Assembly (NCBI RefSeq): GCF_910592395.1
Contig: NC_088318.1
Span: forward strand, 9,546,349-9,610,348
Reading direction: 5' to 3'
DNA: 64,000 nucleotides
Source: Lineus longissimus
Lineage: Eukaryota; Nemertea; Pilidiophora; Heteronemertea; Lineidae
This document shows positions 51,101 through 54,100 of this stretch, piece by piece; the first letter of the stretch is position 1; each line of letters opens with the position of its first letter. Below the pieces are notes generated by a model that made no database searches, was not told the origin of the DNA, and saw only the letters and a list, made by a program, of their open reading frames with translations. Made by a program: the position numbers and the translations under genes.

Positions 51101-54100
51101 AGCCGAGTTATTCTACTTTTTCCGTGCTTGAAATCTCTGCCGCTGAATTCTATAAATAGAAACTATTAACATCGCGGCAGTGTGGTTCCCATTGTGCGCC
51201 CTCCCACTTCACACCATGTCTGGAAGTTTTACGGAGAGGGAGGGCGTGCGGTAAGAAGAATGGCCAAAATGACGTCACGTTTTCCTGGCAATGCCTCTTG
51301 CCAGACCAGTCAAGCATTGGGAAAGCATCTTTAATTCAGACAACGTTAGAACTAAAGTAAAAGCAGATTACACCACTAACCAGTCAAATCGGAATACGAC
51401 GGCGCAAAATGTTCTCGCTTTCTACTCTGTTGACATGACGACTACCTGGGGACTATCAAATTTGCTACCAGCAAATTTCGGAATTCTAGTTGACATTGGG
51501 CAACAGTTGTGGCCTCCATGGGTCAGTGTCAAGCCTACTTTTTGGCTCACCGTAGCAGAATCTATACAATACCGCAGTGTCCGTCGTCTGTATCCTGTTT
51601 CAAAAACAGTGGCACGTTTCTAATCCGCAAGGGCTATGAACTTGAAACTTTAAACAAAGGACCCCTAGGTCAGGTGACCTCTGACACTGAATTACGGTCT
51701 GGTCTGATTCTTGACTTGGCCACCAGGGGGCCCAAAGTGAAAACCTAAATTGTGATATCTTGCTTTTAACCCTTTAGGTGTCTTATAGACCTACGATGTA
51801 CGTCCACTTTTTGGAAACTGATGTACCATATAGACTTTCGACGTACGTCCACATTTCATGTATGTAGTGTGCCAAGGTTTATCGTTATTCTCATTGATTT
51901 GAACATTCCACGTACGTCCTTATGGCACTGTCACACGGTAATTCTAAAATTTACTTACAGTCTGATGGCAGCAGTGGGACACTGAAACTCTGTATTTATT
52001 ATCCTGTCACATGATCTCAGGCGCCAAATTCAAAAAGTGAAAAATTGTAGAAATGGTTTTTGATTTGACCTACTTTTCGGCTCACCGTAGGGGAGTCTCT
52101 ATAATACCGCTGTGTCCGTCGTCTTTGTTTTTGTCTATATCCTGTTTGAAAAACAGTGGCACGTTTCTCAACCACTTATGCTTTTAACATGAAACTTTGA
52201 ACACAGGACCCCCCCCCCCCCAAGTGACTCGTTTTCGATAACATTTTTATGGTAGGTTCTCCTAGCAAGGGTACATCGCATATCATACAGGTTTTAATTG
52301 TGCCCCTGCCATAGTAGGGCATTATGTACTTAGTTGGTTTCTGGCCACTGCTGCACTGAATTCCGGACTATAACTCAAGAACCCTTTGTTCGGCTGACTT
52401 GAAATTTTTAGGGGGTGTAGGCCTAGTGTGTCAAAGGGTCCTTATTGATTTTTGGCACGTTCCAATATCCAATATGGCCGCCAGCCGCCATCCTAGGTTT
52501 TCACATTCTGCCTGTTAACTGAAGAACTAGAGGTCCGACAGACTTCAAACTTTTGTGGTGTAATGGCCTATGGTAGGGGAGGTTCCCTACTGATTTGGGG
52601 CGTGATCCAAAATCCAATATGGCCAAAAGCTGCCAACTTAGATTTTTGTATTCCGATCGTTAACCGAAGAACTAGAGGTCTGACAGACTTCAAACTTTTG
52701 TTGTGTAATGGTATTCAGTAGAGGAGGTTCCCTATCGATTTTGGGCGCGTTCCAAAATCCAATATGGCCACCAGCCGCCATCTTAGCTTTTTGCATATCG
52801 CTCATTAATTGAAGAACCACGTGTCCGACAGACTTCAAGCTTTTGTGGTGTAATGGCCTATGGTAGGGGAATTTCCCTACTGATTTTGGGCGCAATCTGA
52901 AATCCAAGATGGCCGTCAGTTGGCATCTTGGATTTTCAGCACTCTGACCTATAACTCCAGAAGCAGTTGTGTGAGGGAGCTGATGTTTCTGTGGTATGGT
53001 CGCCTAGGGTAAGGGAGGTGCTGTATAATTTTCTGGTCCCACCTGATATCCAGTATGGCCCCCGGCCGCCATCTTCTTATGTATTAATCATGAATTTATC
53101 AAAAATGGGCTTGCCAGCTGCTGTTGGTTGAAGACCAAAGACCTTTCTCAACATTTGGATTTCATGCTGTGTAATCGCCAATATGCAAAAGGCATTTCAT
53201 CATCATAATCATCATTATGCCCCAGCTCAACGAAGTTGAGGTGGGGCATTATGTTTTCAGCTGGTTTCCGTGTCCGCCGCAACCTATTCCAGACTATAAC
53301 TCAAGAACCGGTGGCCAGATTGATCTGTAATTTCTATAGTGAATTGGGATGGATGGGGCAAGGGTCCCTATCGATTTTGGTCGCGCTCCGAAATTCAATA
53401 TGGCCATCAATAGGCCTTCTTAGATTTCCCATTCCAGATTATAACTCAAGAACAGGTATCCCGATTGATCTCTAAATTCTATGGTTTAATAGGGTGGATT
53501 GGGGGAGGTTCCCTATCGATTTTGGTCGCGCTCCAAAATTCAATATGGCCACCAATAGGCCGTCTTTCCTTTACACCACCAGTTTAATGACAGGCCTGTG
53601 GACACTGGTGCCCACGGAGCAGGGGCATACATTGCTTTTCGCCTCGATCGCGTTATATCAAGTTTCACCCAATTTTCATGGTCACAGAGGTCAAATGGCG
53701 TAAATTGGCTGTTTGAGAGTTACACTATGGCACGTTTCTTAACCGCACTTGTATGAACTTTAGTACACATGACTCCCTACGTCATATGACCTCTGACACC
53801 AAATTTTGGTCCGATCTGATTCTCAACTTGGCCACCAGAAGTCAGTTGGTGTTAGTATAACAATTGCACGTTTCTTAACCACTAAAGCTAACAACTTGAT
53901 ACTTGGTACACATGACCCTGTAGGTCAGATAACCTCAGACACTGAATTTTGGTCCAATATGATTGACGACTTGGCCACCAGTGGGGTAAAGGTAAAATAT
54001 CTCATTATTAGTGACTCATTTATCAATAATATTTGTATGGTAGGTACTCGAAGCAGGGATATCACATGTCATACCGTTGATTTAACCTATATACTATATA

